NCBI GenBank assembly: GCA_958510875.1
Contig: OY294070.1
Location: 9,424,001 to 9,488,000 of the forward strand
Length of the DNA: 64,000 bases
Source of the DNA: Endomychus coccineus
Taxonomy: Eukaryota > Arthropoda > Insecta > Coleoptera > Endomychidae
Reading direction: 5' to 3'
The notes beneath the pieces were generated by a model. The model ran no database searches, was not told the DNA's origin, and saw only the letters and a program-made list of their open reading frames with translations. A program made the translations under genes and the position numbers. This document shows positions 34,870-46,812 of this stretch, in pieces (position 1 is the first letter of the stretch; each line of letters starts with the position of its first letter).

Positions 34870-36175
34870 AGCTGTTGAAATTTGTTGCAAAAATTGGCGG
34901 AAAATGACATTTCTAAATCGAATTTGGCTAATATTGTGGATGATATCATGAGAAGTATTGACCAAGGACATACATCTGCATCGGTATTATTAGATTTTTC
35001 AAAAGCCTCTGATACGCTGGACCACTCCCTTCTAGTAGCCAAGTTGAGGTTTTACGGTTTCAGCGAAACAGTTTGTAATTTTTTTATGTCTTATCTTGGT
35101 GAGAGGACACAGGTTGTTGAATGCAGGGGTGAAAGGTCTTCGGTTCATTATGAAACTTCTGGGGTTCCGCAGGGCTCTGTGCTTGGTCCCTTATTGTTTG
35201 CTGATAACACTCAGATTCGGTCTGTCTTTTTACCTGGGGACGCTATACGTGCTGCTGCTGCTTTGAATCGTGACTTGGCTTCTATTTCTGTTTATGCGCG
35301 TGAGAATAATCTTAAACTGAATCCAAAAGAGTATATGTATATGGTATTTTGTCCTGCAGAACTTTAGGTTGATGATTGACAAATTTGGGGGTTATTTTTG
35401 GCACTAACTTAAGATTTGGAGAGCATGACTCAGATGTTGTAAAAAAAGGCTTTTTTGCACTTAAATTGATGTACTCTAACTACCATATCATCAACTTCAA
35501 AATGCGAAAAAACTTTCTGAATGTTTAGTAATTCCACTACTACATTATTGCAGTGTGGTATATTTTCCCTGTTTGGACAAACTATGCAGATATCGTTTGT
35601 AGAAGGTTGTAAATACATGTGCTCGATTTGTATTTGGTTTTGCAAAGTTTGACCACATCTCACATAAGATAAAGGAGCTCAGATGGCTTAGCGTTGACCA
35701 GTTATACACTCACCACTTCTCAATGTTTGTTTGTAAATTGTTGTCTACCTCGCCACCACTTTACTTGAGACAGAAGATTACTTTTAGACAGGATACATTG
35801 TCCTTGCCTAGATTTCGTTCTTCCATGTTTCGTAGATCCTTTTCGTAAAATGCCCCGGTGATATTTAATAAGTACTATTTACAGCATGAGAACTTATCAG
35901 CGAAGAACTTTCGGTTGAGGTTGAGAGACAGAATATTTTCGGAGGGCTGAGAGTGTGTTCTCATTGCTCATCGACAGACTGGATCGTCATTTTCTTTCTT
36001 GTTTCTATCAGTTTAATTTAGGCTGAGATTTAGAATTTATATGTATAATTTTGCTCGAATTTTGCTGGGGGATCAAGTTGAGTATCTTATACTAGATCTC
36101 CGCCTCCCATTAGAGTATTTGTATTCTTAATGAAGTTATATTACTATTACTATTATTATTATTATTATTGATAAT
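34870..36175 (+). pseudogene. Non-LTR RT remnant with internal deletion and ATT tail
   Basis: Open from about 34882 to 35367: ASVLLDFSKASDTLDHSLL, YLGERTQVV, SGVPQGSVLGPLLF and then directly ADNTQI. The IYINDL to YA part before the catalytic ADD is deleted, and Asp-Asp reads Asp-Asn. Degenerate sequence follows to an (ATT)n tail at about 36140-36175. Confidence 0.75.
36140..36172. repeat. (ATT/ACT)n tail
   Basis: Trinucleotide run at the 3' end of the preceding non-LTR remnant. Confidence 0.8.
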
Positions 36176-36189
36176 TTGATATTAGAGAT

Positions 36190-37230
36190 TGTGGAATCTG
36201 CCTTCCTGGAGGAGACGTAAGCATGAGTTTTGGTTGCATTAAACTCTACAAGATTATTAGATATCCATCAATTTCGTCAACCTGTCCCTGCCTTGCTCCT
36301 CCGGTTTCATTGGATGGTATAGAGGCTCTAGATGAGAAAGCGGTATGATGTGTACCACCATCTGCAAAGCTGTGAACGAGACAGGTGGTAACTTCTAGCA
36401 GATCGTTGCGTTGATATGGAACAGTTGGTGCCAAAGCACATCCCTGTGGAACACCAGCGTTGATAGCCGTTATATCTGAGGATACTCCATCATTTACCTC
36501 ATGGAGTGATCTATCTGGGAGAAAACTCGATAGTAAGCAAAGAAGGTGAGGCGGCAAATCATATAACGGAAGTTTCCCAAGAGCTTTGGTACCAGATTCG
36601 GTCAAATGCTTTGGAGATATTCAATGATACAGCTAGAGATTCCCCATGTTTTTCAATAGTGTTACGTAGGCAAGCAGGTATCTGTTTTCCAGCTGGAAAG
36701 AGACACATCAAGTTTGTATGGAAGGGTAAGCAACCTGCAGAGAACTGGTGTTATAATTCAGGCGCACATTCCGGAATTCCATCTGGCTCCATAGCGATCA
36801 AGCAGAATGCGCCCAATTGTCCGCTGACGAAAGACAACTTCAGGTATATGGTTATCGATGGCACCAATATTAGAAGAGTCCTTCCTTTGTGGATCCAAAG
36901 TGGAATTCGCTGCAAGCATTCCAGCAAAAGAATTGGCTTTTTCTTGTGGTGTAGTAGCCAGTGTGTCATCCTCTTTGGTTAGAGGAGGGAATGACCTTGA
37001 AGTGAAATTCCTACGAATTGCTTTGGCGACAGTTCAAAACGAATGGGCATTCGATAAGCTTCGATCTTATTTTGACATTATATGCCTCTTTCGGAACGTT
37101 TATTGTTTTATTGCACATATTTCTGGCTCCAACATATTTTGTTCTGGTCTCGATACATGTTATTGTTTGTTATGAAGCGACGGCATTAGAACAGATTTTA
37201 TTGAACCAGATGATAGTGATTTGTTGGTAA
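36190..37230 (-). pseudogene. Jockey-like non-LTR fragment
   Basis: Minus strand includes GKLPLYDLPPHLLCLLSSFL, SDITAINAGVPQG and SFADG, plus the downstream GVFLSSW-like region. Same family and order as 24126-25571. Broken frames. Confidence 0.7.
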
Positions 37231-38026
37231 GAGGTATTCAAGTTTGATTCCTAGCCTGATAGTATCCGAGATCTCTGTGGCACGTTGCATTGGGCCGTTC
37301 AACTAACAATACATATGATTCTCGTAATTATCCCAGAAATAGGATGTAGTTGTATAACAAGCATCAAACTCAATAAACGATTAACATTGAGTCGTTGTCT
37401 AATGATTGACCTTGATCATGAACTTTCAACACATTTATGTACCTGACTTCAATTGTTGGTTCTGTTACGGAATATTTCAATCACCGAATTTTTTATTGCT
37501 AAGATTGTTATTAAGTTTCCCATCAATGTCAATCTAAGCTTGAAGGTGATGCACGAACCGTTCCGCAATGTAATTATGTATTCACTAATAACATTGATAT
37601 GCATTCGTCAAATCAAATTGATCATGTCGAAATCTGATTGAAAGGCATACCAACTTATTTTCCCAATTAATTCGCGGAAACTTGTAATTAACAATTTCCG
37701 GGGATGCGATTTTCGATTGCTTGAAAGTTCAACATAATTGTAAATGTTCAAATTGATTTCATCATAAGTTCTTAACACCGAAATTATTGTTATTAAAGAT
37801 TACATAAAAAAGCGAAAACAATTCGTGTTAGTATTGCCATATTTGTCTTAAGACTCGTCTAGTTGGAATGTTTCAAGACTTGTTCAATTAGAGAAAGGCA
37901 AACTTTCCAAATATTCAACAACGATTTTATAACATTTAAGTTATTTCAAAGGAAAACCAACTTCTCAATCGGAATAAATCATGGTATTGGAAATATATTC
38001 TCATAATTAATTATCATATTTTATAA
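37231..38026. other. No gene seen
   Basis: AT-rich; nothing recognisable. Confidence 0.35.
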
Positions 38027-38438
38027 TGCAGTCAAAAAAATATTGGAGCCGTAAATCCTTGAGAAATGGATCGACTTTGATGGGACAAAGTGCCTTCTCT
38101 TCAGAATCTTATTAAAAAAAAAGTTGATCACGGATAAAGTTGCGCAAATTTTTTAAATTGTTTATAAACAATAAATAAACAATATAATTGGCTCATTTTT
38201 AAGATTACATAAAAATTTCTAAAACATGCAGAATTTGAGCGTTTTTGATCGGATGAAGACTATTTTTTGTTATAAACAATTTATTTATTAACAAAATAGA
38301 TGAATTCGACCAAGACTCCGACTTAGGGTCGTTTTCGGATGATTTTCGTATGAGTTCGATTCTATCGTCAATATGGTCGAATGTATACTCATTAATTTGC
38401 TAATTTGTTATAAATAAACTATATTTATTATTTAATAT

Positions 38439-39150
38439 ACGAATTTGACCAAAATGTCGAGCTTATAGTCATAGTCGGATAATTTTCACCTCCTGAGTAC
38501 GATTTTATTGCTATTAAGGTCCTTAAATGCATACATAAGTTTTTGAATTGTTAGAAGCAATTACGTTTATTAATAAAAATACGAATTTGACCAAAATGTC
38601 GAGTTTATAGTTGTTTTCGGATAGTTTTGCCCTCCTGAGATACGATTTTATAGCCATTATGGTCTTTAAATGCATACATAAATCTTTAAATTGTTATAAA
38701 CAATTACGTTTATTAATAAAAATACGAATTTGACCAAAATGTCGAGTTTATAGTTGTTTTCGGATAGTTTTGCCCTCCTCAGATACGATTTTATAGCCAT
38801 TATGGTCTTTAAATGCATATATAAATTTTTAAATTGTTATAAACAATTACGTTTATTAATAAAAATACGAATTTGACCAAAATGTCGAGTTTACAGTTGT
38901 TTTCGGATAGTTTTGCCCTCCTGAGATACGATTTTATAGCCATTATGGTCTTTAAATGCATACATAAATTTTTAAATTGTTATAAACAATTATGTTTATT
39001 AATAAAAATACGAATTTGACCAAAATGTCGAGTTTACAGTTGTTTTCGGATAGTTTTACCCTCCTGAGATACGATTTCATTGCAATTATGGCCTTTAAAT
39101 GCATACATACATTTTTTAATTGTTATAAACAAATTATTTATTAACAAATG
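38439..39150. repeat. Tandem array, five units of 143 bp
   Basis: ACGAATTTGACCAAAATGTC recurs at 38439, 38581, 38724, 38867 and 39010 (spacing 142, 143, 143, 143). The last three are nearly identical. Single inverted copies of the unit occur near 39630 and 200-345. Confidence 0.95.
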
Positions 39151-39737
39151 AAGGAAAAATAAATGTGACATTTTCATTCATTTTCATATAATATACACAC
39201 TCGCTTATAAAATTCATATTAATAAATTAAGTCGATGAACTATGTCACAATATCTTCCACATGTTTATTCTACCATTAAAGTAGATTGAGCGTCGCGTCA
39301 TTCAAATAGCCGCGTCTTTTTTTTTCAGATTTTATTCTAGTGGAAATTTTTTGAAGGGAATTAGAAAAAATATCAAACATTTTGATGTTTTAGTATGACA
39401 AAGTATCAATATATATAAAATTGAAAGTAGGTATTAATTGTTTTAAGGAGGTATGTGAGAGTTGTTATAGAAGGGAAAACAATTATTTAAAATTATTTAT
39501 TATATTAAGACTTAATACATTTCATCAATTTTGTCAAAAAAATCAAGTTCTGGATGTGCATATTATGTAAAAATGAATAAAAATGTCACATTTCTTTTTT
39601 CTTTATTTGTTTATAACAATACAAAAATTTACGTATGTATTTGAAGACCTAATAGCAATAAAATAGACTGAGGAGGCTAAAATTATCCGACAATGACTAT
39701 AAACTCGACATTTCTGTCAAATTCGTATATTTAATAA

Positions 39738-40322
39738 CACTATGTAACACACTTTTCTGCCTAACCTTCTCGATGCTTGCGTTCGATTCTACATCTATTT
39801 CGAATAATTACAAGCCACCTTAGAAGTTGAAAAGTTTGCTTTTGGGCTCAGGGCGAATTTTTTCCCAAAAGTAAAACTTCGCTGTGAATATCCTGGAATA
39901 ACTTTTTATAAACTTGACTCAGCACCAGTCTATAATATATCAAATTATTAGCAATTGTGTGGAAAAGTGAGATAAACTGTTGCATATGTAAAACTGTTTG
40001 GCTGTTATTTGAAGAAAATAAAAAAAAAAACGCTAAATTTTCATCAAATTTGACGTAAAAATCACCAAATAAAAAATCGTAGAGCCAAATTCAGATCCAA
40101 ATATCGTTTTATCGCGATTAGTATCTGTAGAGTGACTCATTACGAAGAGATTGATTGATACCATTCCAAAGTACATATGGACTTTTATTAAAAACTTATA
40201 GCGCGTTAACCGATTAAGTTTCGTGAAAATTCTCACATATTTAACCAATTAAAGCCCAGGCAAAACGCAGCCTAGCATAGCAAGGTTCGGCAGAACAAAA
40301 AGTTGAATTCTGTTACATAGTG
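39738..40322. mobile_element. MITE nested in the foldback element
   Basis: 12-bp perfect TIR CACTATGTAACA / TGTTACATAGTG, flanked by TAATAA on both sides (39732-39737, 40323-40328). The related copy at 300-350 lacks the insertion. Non-coding, 585 bp. Confidence 0.85.
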
Positions 40323-41323
40323 TAATAAATAATTTTTTTTTAAACAAATTAACTAATTTCTGGGTATGCATTCGACGATATTAAAGATAAAATCGAACTC
40401 AGAATACGATAATTATCCGAAAACGACCCTAAAGTCGGAGTTTTGGTCGTATTCATCTATTTTGTTAATAAATAAATTGTTAATAACAAAAAATAGTCGT
40501 AATCCAATCAAAAATGGTCAAATTTTGCATTTCATTAAAATTTTTATGCAGGCTCAAAAGCTGTTTATTTATTGTTTATAAACAATATAAACAATTTGCG
40601 CAACTTTATTTGTGGTCAACTCTTTTTTGGTGACATTCTGAAGAGTCACTTTGTCCTATCAAAATCAATCCATTTCCATTTCCATTCATTTAACTGCACT
40701 ATATGTTACTTTCACAGGTGTCATTGTCTTTCGGATATTTCTCAATTCCATATGATTTTGGAACTTCTTGTTGCTTAAGCAATGTTGCAAATGTCTCAGG
40801 AATGCCTGAAATGTGGTGAATTTACAGGTATAGAAAGGAATTTATTAGGATATTAGGTGTTGTCAAGAAAATTGAGGATTTTTGCTCATGGAAAAGAAGG
40901 GAAAACTCTTTTCTCAATAGTATTGCAGTTTCTGAAATTCCAACCAGCTTCGGTGAAATCCGTTCCGTTTCATTGTCACTGTCAGTCAACTCAAACTGTC
41001 AGAACCATGACAAAACACACGTTTTTCAACGTTTCGTCATGGTCAGTGCAAATAGCAAAGTGCAACTATTCGAATTTTAAATTATAATAGTATGTACATA
41101 AGTGAGGCTAGGCTAAGCCTGGGGATCATCTCGGCAGATGATATAAAGGATCTAATCATAAAACAGATCTTGGGATTCTGTCCAGTAGCGGGGTATCCGA
41201 ATACCCCCTGAAAAACGTAACAGAGTTGAAAGCCCTTCCTACAGAGATGTTCGAGAATTGAAGAACCAACGTCAATATCCAAGAACATTTGGACTCAACA
41301 GTAACACCAAAATATCTCTTGCA

Positions 41324-41374
41324 ATGCACTTAGCCAAAGACCCTTGTATATTTTATACAAGGGGCTAAGTGCAT
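41324..41374. repeat. Hairpin
   Basis: ATGCACTTAGCC and CCCTTGTATA pair with TATACAAGGG and GGCTAAGTGCAT, with a small bulge in the left arm. Confidence 0.7.
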
Positions 41375-41412
41375 AAGCAGTAAGTCATAATCAATTTTCT
41401 CTGTTTTATCGT

Positions 41413-41787
41413 CATGGCAAATGTTCAGTACAGCCAGTTGGTGGCAATTGCGGAGTATATAAAACTTCCTGATGCTTCAAGTTACACCGACCGTTACCTG
41501 AGAAGAACTTCTTCAACTTTTCTTGCTAACAGTGGCGCTGATATTCAGGTTCTTAATCGGCATGAGGGATGGCGATCTCTGCAATAGTAGCTGAAGAATA
41601 CGTGGAAGAAAATTCCAAAAGGATATTTAACAATGTCCAACTTAGGCAATCACAAGAAACCCCTTTAGAAATTGATGTGAATGAAAAAAATTTTCAGCAA
41701 AAACTAGTTAATGCAGCGAGGTCAGAAGTTGTAACCTTTTCTAACTTAAGCAACTGTTCTTTTAATATTTATTGTCATAATACATAG
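41413..41787 (+). pseudogene. Second Crypton-type tyrosine recombinase remnant
   Basis: Plus strand: SSYTDRYLRRTSSTFLANSGADIQVLNRHEGW, then after a frameshift near 41575 AIVAEEYVEENSKRIF (nucleophile Tyr in EEY), and a tail ending LSNCSFNIYCHN. The HxxR His is replaced (DRYLRR). Relic; upstream catalytic parts not seen. Confidence 0.72.
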
Positions 41788-41889
41788 GATAAACGTTCCC
41801 CTTTATTGTTAAGTTGTGTTTTAAATGATACTGATGTTAATGCAGTATTACTGTACAAAATGCAAAGAAATATTATTTTTTCTTAAAAG

Positions 41890-42200
41890 AACAGACATAT
41901 GATACATTAGAAAAGAGTTTTAACCATAGCAAACTACGATTTCCATTTGAAAAAATACAACTTTAGACCATAACTCGAAATTGCAACGTTTTTTATCAAA
42001 TTTTCTCGACGACGTCACTGAATTACACAGAAAAAAAAGTGAATGTGAAAGTTATTTTCTCCCAACTTTACAAGCAACCACGATGTGCACATTTTTGTTC
42101 TTGCCAGTGAATTTGTCTCAAAAAGAGAGAACAAGACTGTGACTTCCATTTTTCCATATCTCTTATAACTACCGAGTTACCCTATACAAATATCGAAATT
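41890..42200. repeat. Dispersed repeat, copy of 6180-6535
   Basis: See the listed shared blocks at 6180-6535; same orientation. Confidence 0.6.
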
Positions 42201-42361
42201 TGTTGATGTTGTTAATAAGTGCTATTGTTTTGTTTTACTTTTCAATACCTTCTCCGTTATTTTTTATGTTCAAACCTACTCATGTTCAAAATTATCAAAA
42301 CCAACGTTTGAAGTTATGTATTGGTTCAATTAATCCTAAACATTTGGACATGGTCACAAAG

Positions 42362-42373
42362 CCCCCCCCCCCC
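42362..42373. repeat. Poly-C run
   Basis: About 12 consecutive C (CCCCCCCCCCC context) in AT-rich DNA. Confidence 0.85.
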
Positions 42374-43374
42374 AGGGATATCATTTGAATATACCACACT
42401 ATGCATAATAGTTAAGGATAATAAATAATAATCATTGTGTCTGAATGTACCGTGTTGCATCTCCTTTATACTTAATAGTTTTCCAACAAGAATTATTCCA
42501 GAAACACAGGTCTTAATATTTCTCAAATTGTCATTGTATTGTTAGCTGATATCCTTCAAAAACGTTAGATTCTCTTGTAGCATGACGATATAATTATTTC
42601 TACTATAAGTTATTAATATTGTGTAGTAAGTTTACGATACCTTATTTTTGATAACAGCATGTGAGCAATTAAAAACCTATATTCAGAATTATAATTGAAT
42701 ATGTTTGGTTATCACTAACTGTATGACATGAAATGTTTGCTCTAGAAATGAAACTATTTAGGTGGCTAATATTTTTTTGTTCTCAAACTTATGTCCACAA
42801 TTTATTATCGTGTTCCCAAATTGTAAGGGTTGAACTTGAATAGTCCATCATTAACTTCAGTTTAGTTGGCGATATTATAATCAAAAATATGTCTTATTAA
42901 AGATTGAAAGGTTGGTTATATCAGAAAAAAATCTGATAATATCTCATAATTTGGAGTGAGTTCCCAAATATTTGAATTCAAACTTTCAGGAAATTAAATT
43001 AATTCCGTCTACTGGGTTGAATTCCCCATCTTTCAGAAATTCCTGATAACATTTATTGAAAATTCTTCAGTAAGTTCTATTAAAATGAAAAGAAAATATA
43101 AAAGTGTCGAAGAACGATATCATAATAATAATTATATATAATTATAATAATAATTAAAACAATTTCACAACTCGATCTAATGCAGTCTTAAACCATTTTT
43201 GCGAATAATTAAAAGATCTAAATATTTATTTTCAGGATAATAAATAACATTTAAGCACAGATTTCAGCAATAATATTTTCGGCTGTGTTGAAATCTAGTG
43301 GGCTAGATTTGATAACTAAGTAATCGAATAAATCATTAATTTAAGGTTCCTGAAATTGAACGGAATTTTTCATT
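42374..43374. other. No gene seen
   Basis: AT-rich sequence without recognisable features. Confidence 0.35.
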
Positions 43375-43770
43375 CATGGTTCCACTTGGAAAGAATGGAC
43401 AAATAATTATTGAAAAATCTGCTAAATATTTAATTAATTAATTTTGTAAATATTTTTCATTTTGATAAATATTATATTTTGCTGAAGAATTTTCATGGAA
43501 TAAGTTCTACTTGGAAAGTATGGACAAATAATGATTGAAAAATCTGCTAAATATTTAATTAACTCATTTTGTCAATAATTTTCATTTTGATAATAGTTAT
43601 ATTTTGTTGAAGAATTTTTATAGAATAAGTTCTACTTGGAAACAATGGACAAATAATGATTGAAAAATCTGCTAAATATTTAATTAATTCATACCGTAAA
43701 TATTTTTCTTTTTGATAATTATTATATTTTGAGGAGAATTTTCATTGAAGATAAATTGATAAGTTCTATT
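43375..43770. repeat. 125-bp tandem repeat, about three copies
   Basis: ACTTGGAAA-x2-ATGGACAAATAAT followed by GAAAAATCTGCTAAATATTT at 43384, 43509 and 43634, with a partial fourth start near 43768. Confidence 0.9.
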
Positions 43771-44533
43771 GAGGAAAAAATATTCTGATCGGCTTTAGGA
43801 TATTCAATTCTAGAAAATAATAAACCACTAAATTGAAAATAAAAGTCCAGTCTTACTTACAGTTCTTGTGCGAACGACGACTGATGAACAAAAAAAGCAC
43901 GCAGTACTCTCCGTTAGTAGTCCAACAAGATGGGTAAGTCACTTGAACCAGAAGATAACTATCTATGTCACGTCATACTTTATCCAACAGAATGGCCAGT
44001 CAGTAATTGGTCTTTACTTTCCTTTTTTATCAAAACAAGTGGGAGGGATTGTGGAAGAAAGTATTGAAATATAATCTAAGCCAGTACGGTATCGGGAATT
44101 GTCGCATTTGTCAATACTACATTCTTCTGACATAGAACACTTTCTTTTACGTAATACTGTCTACTTGCAGCAGGTAGCTTATTGTATAATAGCATAATAC
44201 TACGGTTTTTACAATGAAAGGTAGCTCTGATTTGAATATTTTTAGAACTATTAAGCAAGATTATATGAATTAGGAAGTTAATTATGGTTATTAACTCCTA
44301 ATGTTCATTGAATATTTCAACAAGACTAGTAATTAGTCCTACTTATATATTTTGATGAGTCTGTTTTGATACCAATGATAATAATTTTGGCAAAACTACT
44401 TAGGACCGCAAGATGTCGGATGCAGTGTCGGAGCTAGAGGGGACAGTCACCCCCAGTGATGGTAGAAATCATGGTCTCTAATTCGTTTGCAAAGAAGACT
44501 TATGGGTGTTATTGCATTTATTTTTTCCAATTT

Positions 44534-45494
44534 AAATACCGGGATATCAAAAATTATCTTGGTCAAGGGTGATTGTGGAATCTTAAGCGTGTGTCTTACT
44601 TTACGTTTGAAATAATTACTGTCACACTGACATCAATAACCTACAAATTTCATACCTATTTATTTCAGTTGTAAAACAATAATGAACTACAAATTATGAA
44701 ATAATTATGGGAACTTTGAACCTCTTCAGAGGTCGTGATAGCCACAATCCGGGTCAAAAACTGTTTTGAAATAGTTAATTTTCCGTAAATCGAATGACAT
44801 TCACGTGAGAATCCCGTAGCACGCGAGTTAGAAAAGTGCAAAAAAGTTGTACCTAATACGGCTTTACGATGACTTTTCGCGTGCCGTTTTCGCCCCATGT
44901 AGTTAGATTTAGTATCGGACCGTGCCCGACGGCCCTTCTTTTTTCGATAAATGTCCATTAGATAGGAAAATTTAATTAAAACAGTTTGAGCTATTCTCAG
45001 ATCTCAGCTACGAGCGTCTAACTTGTGACGTACCAAAGGGAATTTTCTCGCGACTAAAATATATACGAAGCGGGTAAAAGCTAGCGGCCCATAGCCGAAA
45101 ACACAGCTGGCGCCGCCCGCACGGGGCACGAAATGGACCCAAATTAACAAGACCGAGGTAAAATGTATAAACTCTAACTTACGCGCAGCGAGCTCCTCGA
45201 GGCATATGTCAAAATGATTTCGTTCGTAGCTAATTACATAGGACGTCTGGCGTTCATGCAATTATGTTTTTAGATAATTCGAACCTTCTAATTTCGATAG
45301 GCCACGTGAAAATCCCGCAGTCCAAAGCGCTAAAGACTTCTGAGTGTTAAAATATTCGTATAAAATTGCGAAATTTCGCACTTTTAGAAACTTCAAATTA
45401 ATTATGACATAATTATTTCAAACGTAAAGTAAGACACATGTTTTAGATTCCACAACCACCCTTGACCAAGACACTTTTTGATATCCCGGTATTT
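44534..45494. mobile_element. TIR element (961 bp) carrying the shared core
   Basis: Left AAATACCGGGATATCAAAA and TCAAGGGTG-TTGTGGAAT are mirrored at the right by CACCCTTGACCAAG and TTTTTGATATCCCGGTATTT; the arms extend about 80 bp, including the ACTTTACGTTTGAAATAATTA pairing. The core 44707-45372 matches 33466-34112. No transposase. Confidence 0.75.
44707..45372. repeat. Shared core (copy 2)
   Basis: Direct match to 33466-34112 but embedded between different element ends. Confidence 0.85.
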
Positions 45495-45596
45495 TTGTAT
45501 CGATTTTTTAAAAGTACAGTAAACTTCTCATTTTGGCCAATCGTCAAAGCGGCTACCTCTCTTAACGTCAGTTTTGATATTCCAGAAATTATTCAA

Positions 45597-45720
45597 TATG
45601 AATATATACACAACCACGACACATATACTGGAAATGGGAAATATTAAAGAATGCTAGAGTTTATTACGTAGCAGGAAATTCAATTGAGAATTCGTCATTT
45701 AAAAATTCATTTCCGTTTTA
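45597..45720. repeat. Direct repeat, partner at 46813-46925
   Basis: TGAATATATACACAA-C-A, TACTGGAAAT-GGAAATATT and TAGAGTTTATTAC-TAGCAGGAAA are shared in order. The two copies bracket the recombinase-like remnant. Confidence 0.75.
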
Positions 45721-45840
45721 ATAACCTTCAAATACAAAAAAATAACTATTTGCTATTCACTATGCATAATTGAAGTATTTCTTCTCAACTAGAAACTTTT
45801 TCACAATTTGAATGAGACAAGTAAATGCGCCAGCTCCAGT

Positions 45841-46430
45841 TACTATTCTAGATCAGTTGGATTTCGTGAAGGCTTTTCCCCTTGAATTCAGCACCTTTAC
45901 CACTTTCTAGCAGAAGCATTAGCTTAGCTACTTTAGCTGATTGATATGTACTTTCAGTCAATCTGAAAATAAAATTCCTTGCAATATCAATCAATCATAA
46001 TTGAATTAAAAAAATAATAATACTAGTAAGACAATGATATAATATATTGGAATCTGTTCTGAAATTCAGTTAATATTCAATTGCTGGAAGAAACCTGTAG
46101 AACTCCATAAGTGTTTCCGTATAACCCATGAACTTTGCCACTTGATGTAGTTTGTCTTTTTCAAAACACATCAACTGCAACATGGTTACTATTTGCTTCC
46201 TGAAGCTAGTGCTCATTAAAAGCTGGAGTTGTTTAGCATCACATTCCGTAGCCCATTTTTGGATTACAGATGCTCCCGAAATTTACTTTCTTTTGGTACT
46301 AAGCTGGTTGTATTGCGAATTTGTATAATAAAGTCAGTACTTTTTTTTGAGAAAAGGATTGGAACAGGTTTCGAACCTTTCCCAAATACAAATAGTCTTT
46401 TAAACATTTTGCACAATGTTTTCTCATAGC
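45841..46430 (-). pseudogene. Tyrosine-recombinase-like fragment with an intron
   Basis: Minus strand reads FVFGKGSKPVPILFSKK, frameshift, AKQLQLLMSTSFRKQIVTMLQL, KFMGYTETLMEFYR; a GTTTCT donor and TTTTCAG acceptor (intron about 45963-46104) join it to LTESTYQSAKVAKLMLLLESGKG and KGKSLHEI, then stop at 45841-45843. The pattern LRK-hiATxxQ / FMGH / EFYRL is that of a YR-like family found in arthropod and cnidarian genomes; here MGH is MGY. Relic with at least one frameshift. Confidence 0.5.
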
Positions 46431-46445
46431 CTTATGAGCAATCTA

Positions 46446-46518
46446 ACATTTCTTGTTGATTACTAATATCTTCTGAAGAAGCGACCTCCAGAAGATATTA
46501 GTAATCAACAAGAAATGT
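46446..46518. repeat. Perfect 30-bp stem hairpin
   Basis: 46446-46475 is the exact reverse complement of 46489-46518, loop 13 nt. Arm begins ACATTTCTTGTTGATTAC. Confidence 0.95.
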
Positions 46519-46812
46519 AATTTCAAGAAATTGTATCTAGCCAATTCTTCGCTGAGGCGCATGTCAACCTCACTTCAATGATGCCTTCGAAGATCCACAA
46601 TTTTATGAACCAGCAGTTGGTGAATATAAAATATCGCTGAATAGCAACCCAACTCTAATTCTTATTAACAATAATTCGATCTGTGCAATGGACACACCCC
46701 TTTCCTTATCGCTAACACAAGTTCTTCTTCTGTTTATCTGATTAGCAATGCTATGCATCTGTCTCTCTCATACTCTGACATTAATCCTATTCACCGCTCG
46801 ATCTGATTCAAT

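Larger units (their letters stand above)
38027..40698. mobile_element. Foldback-type element (copy 2) with internal tandem array
   Basis: The left arm (38027-about 38440) is the reverse complement of the right arm (about 40350-40698): for example GATGAATTCGACCAAGACTC against its complement in the right arm, and TTTATAAACAATA palindromic stretches. Ends are TGCAGT and AACTGCA. Contains five 143-bp units and a nested 585-bp MITE. No transposase. Confidence 0.75.

Noticed and set aside
38439..39150. CRISPR-like array
   Set aside because: Units are contiguous 143-bp tandem copies without repeat-spacer alternation, in a eukaryotic context.
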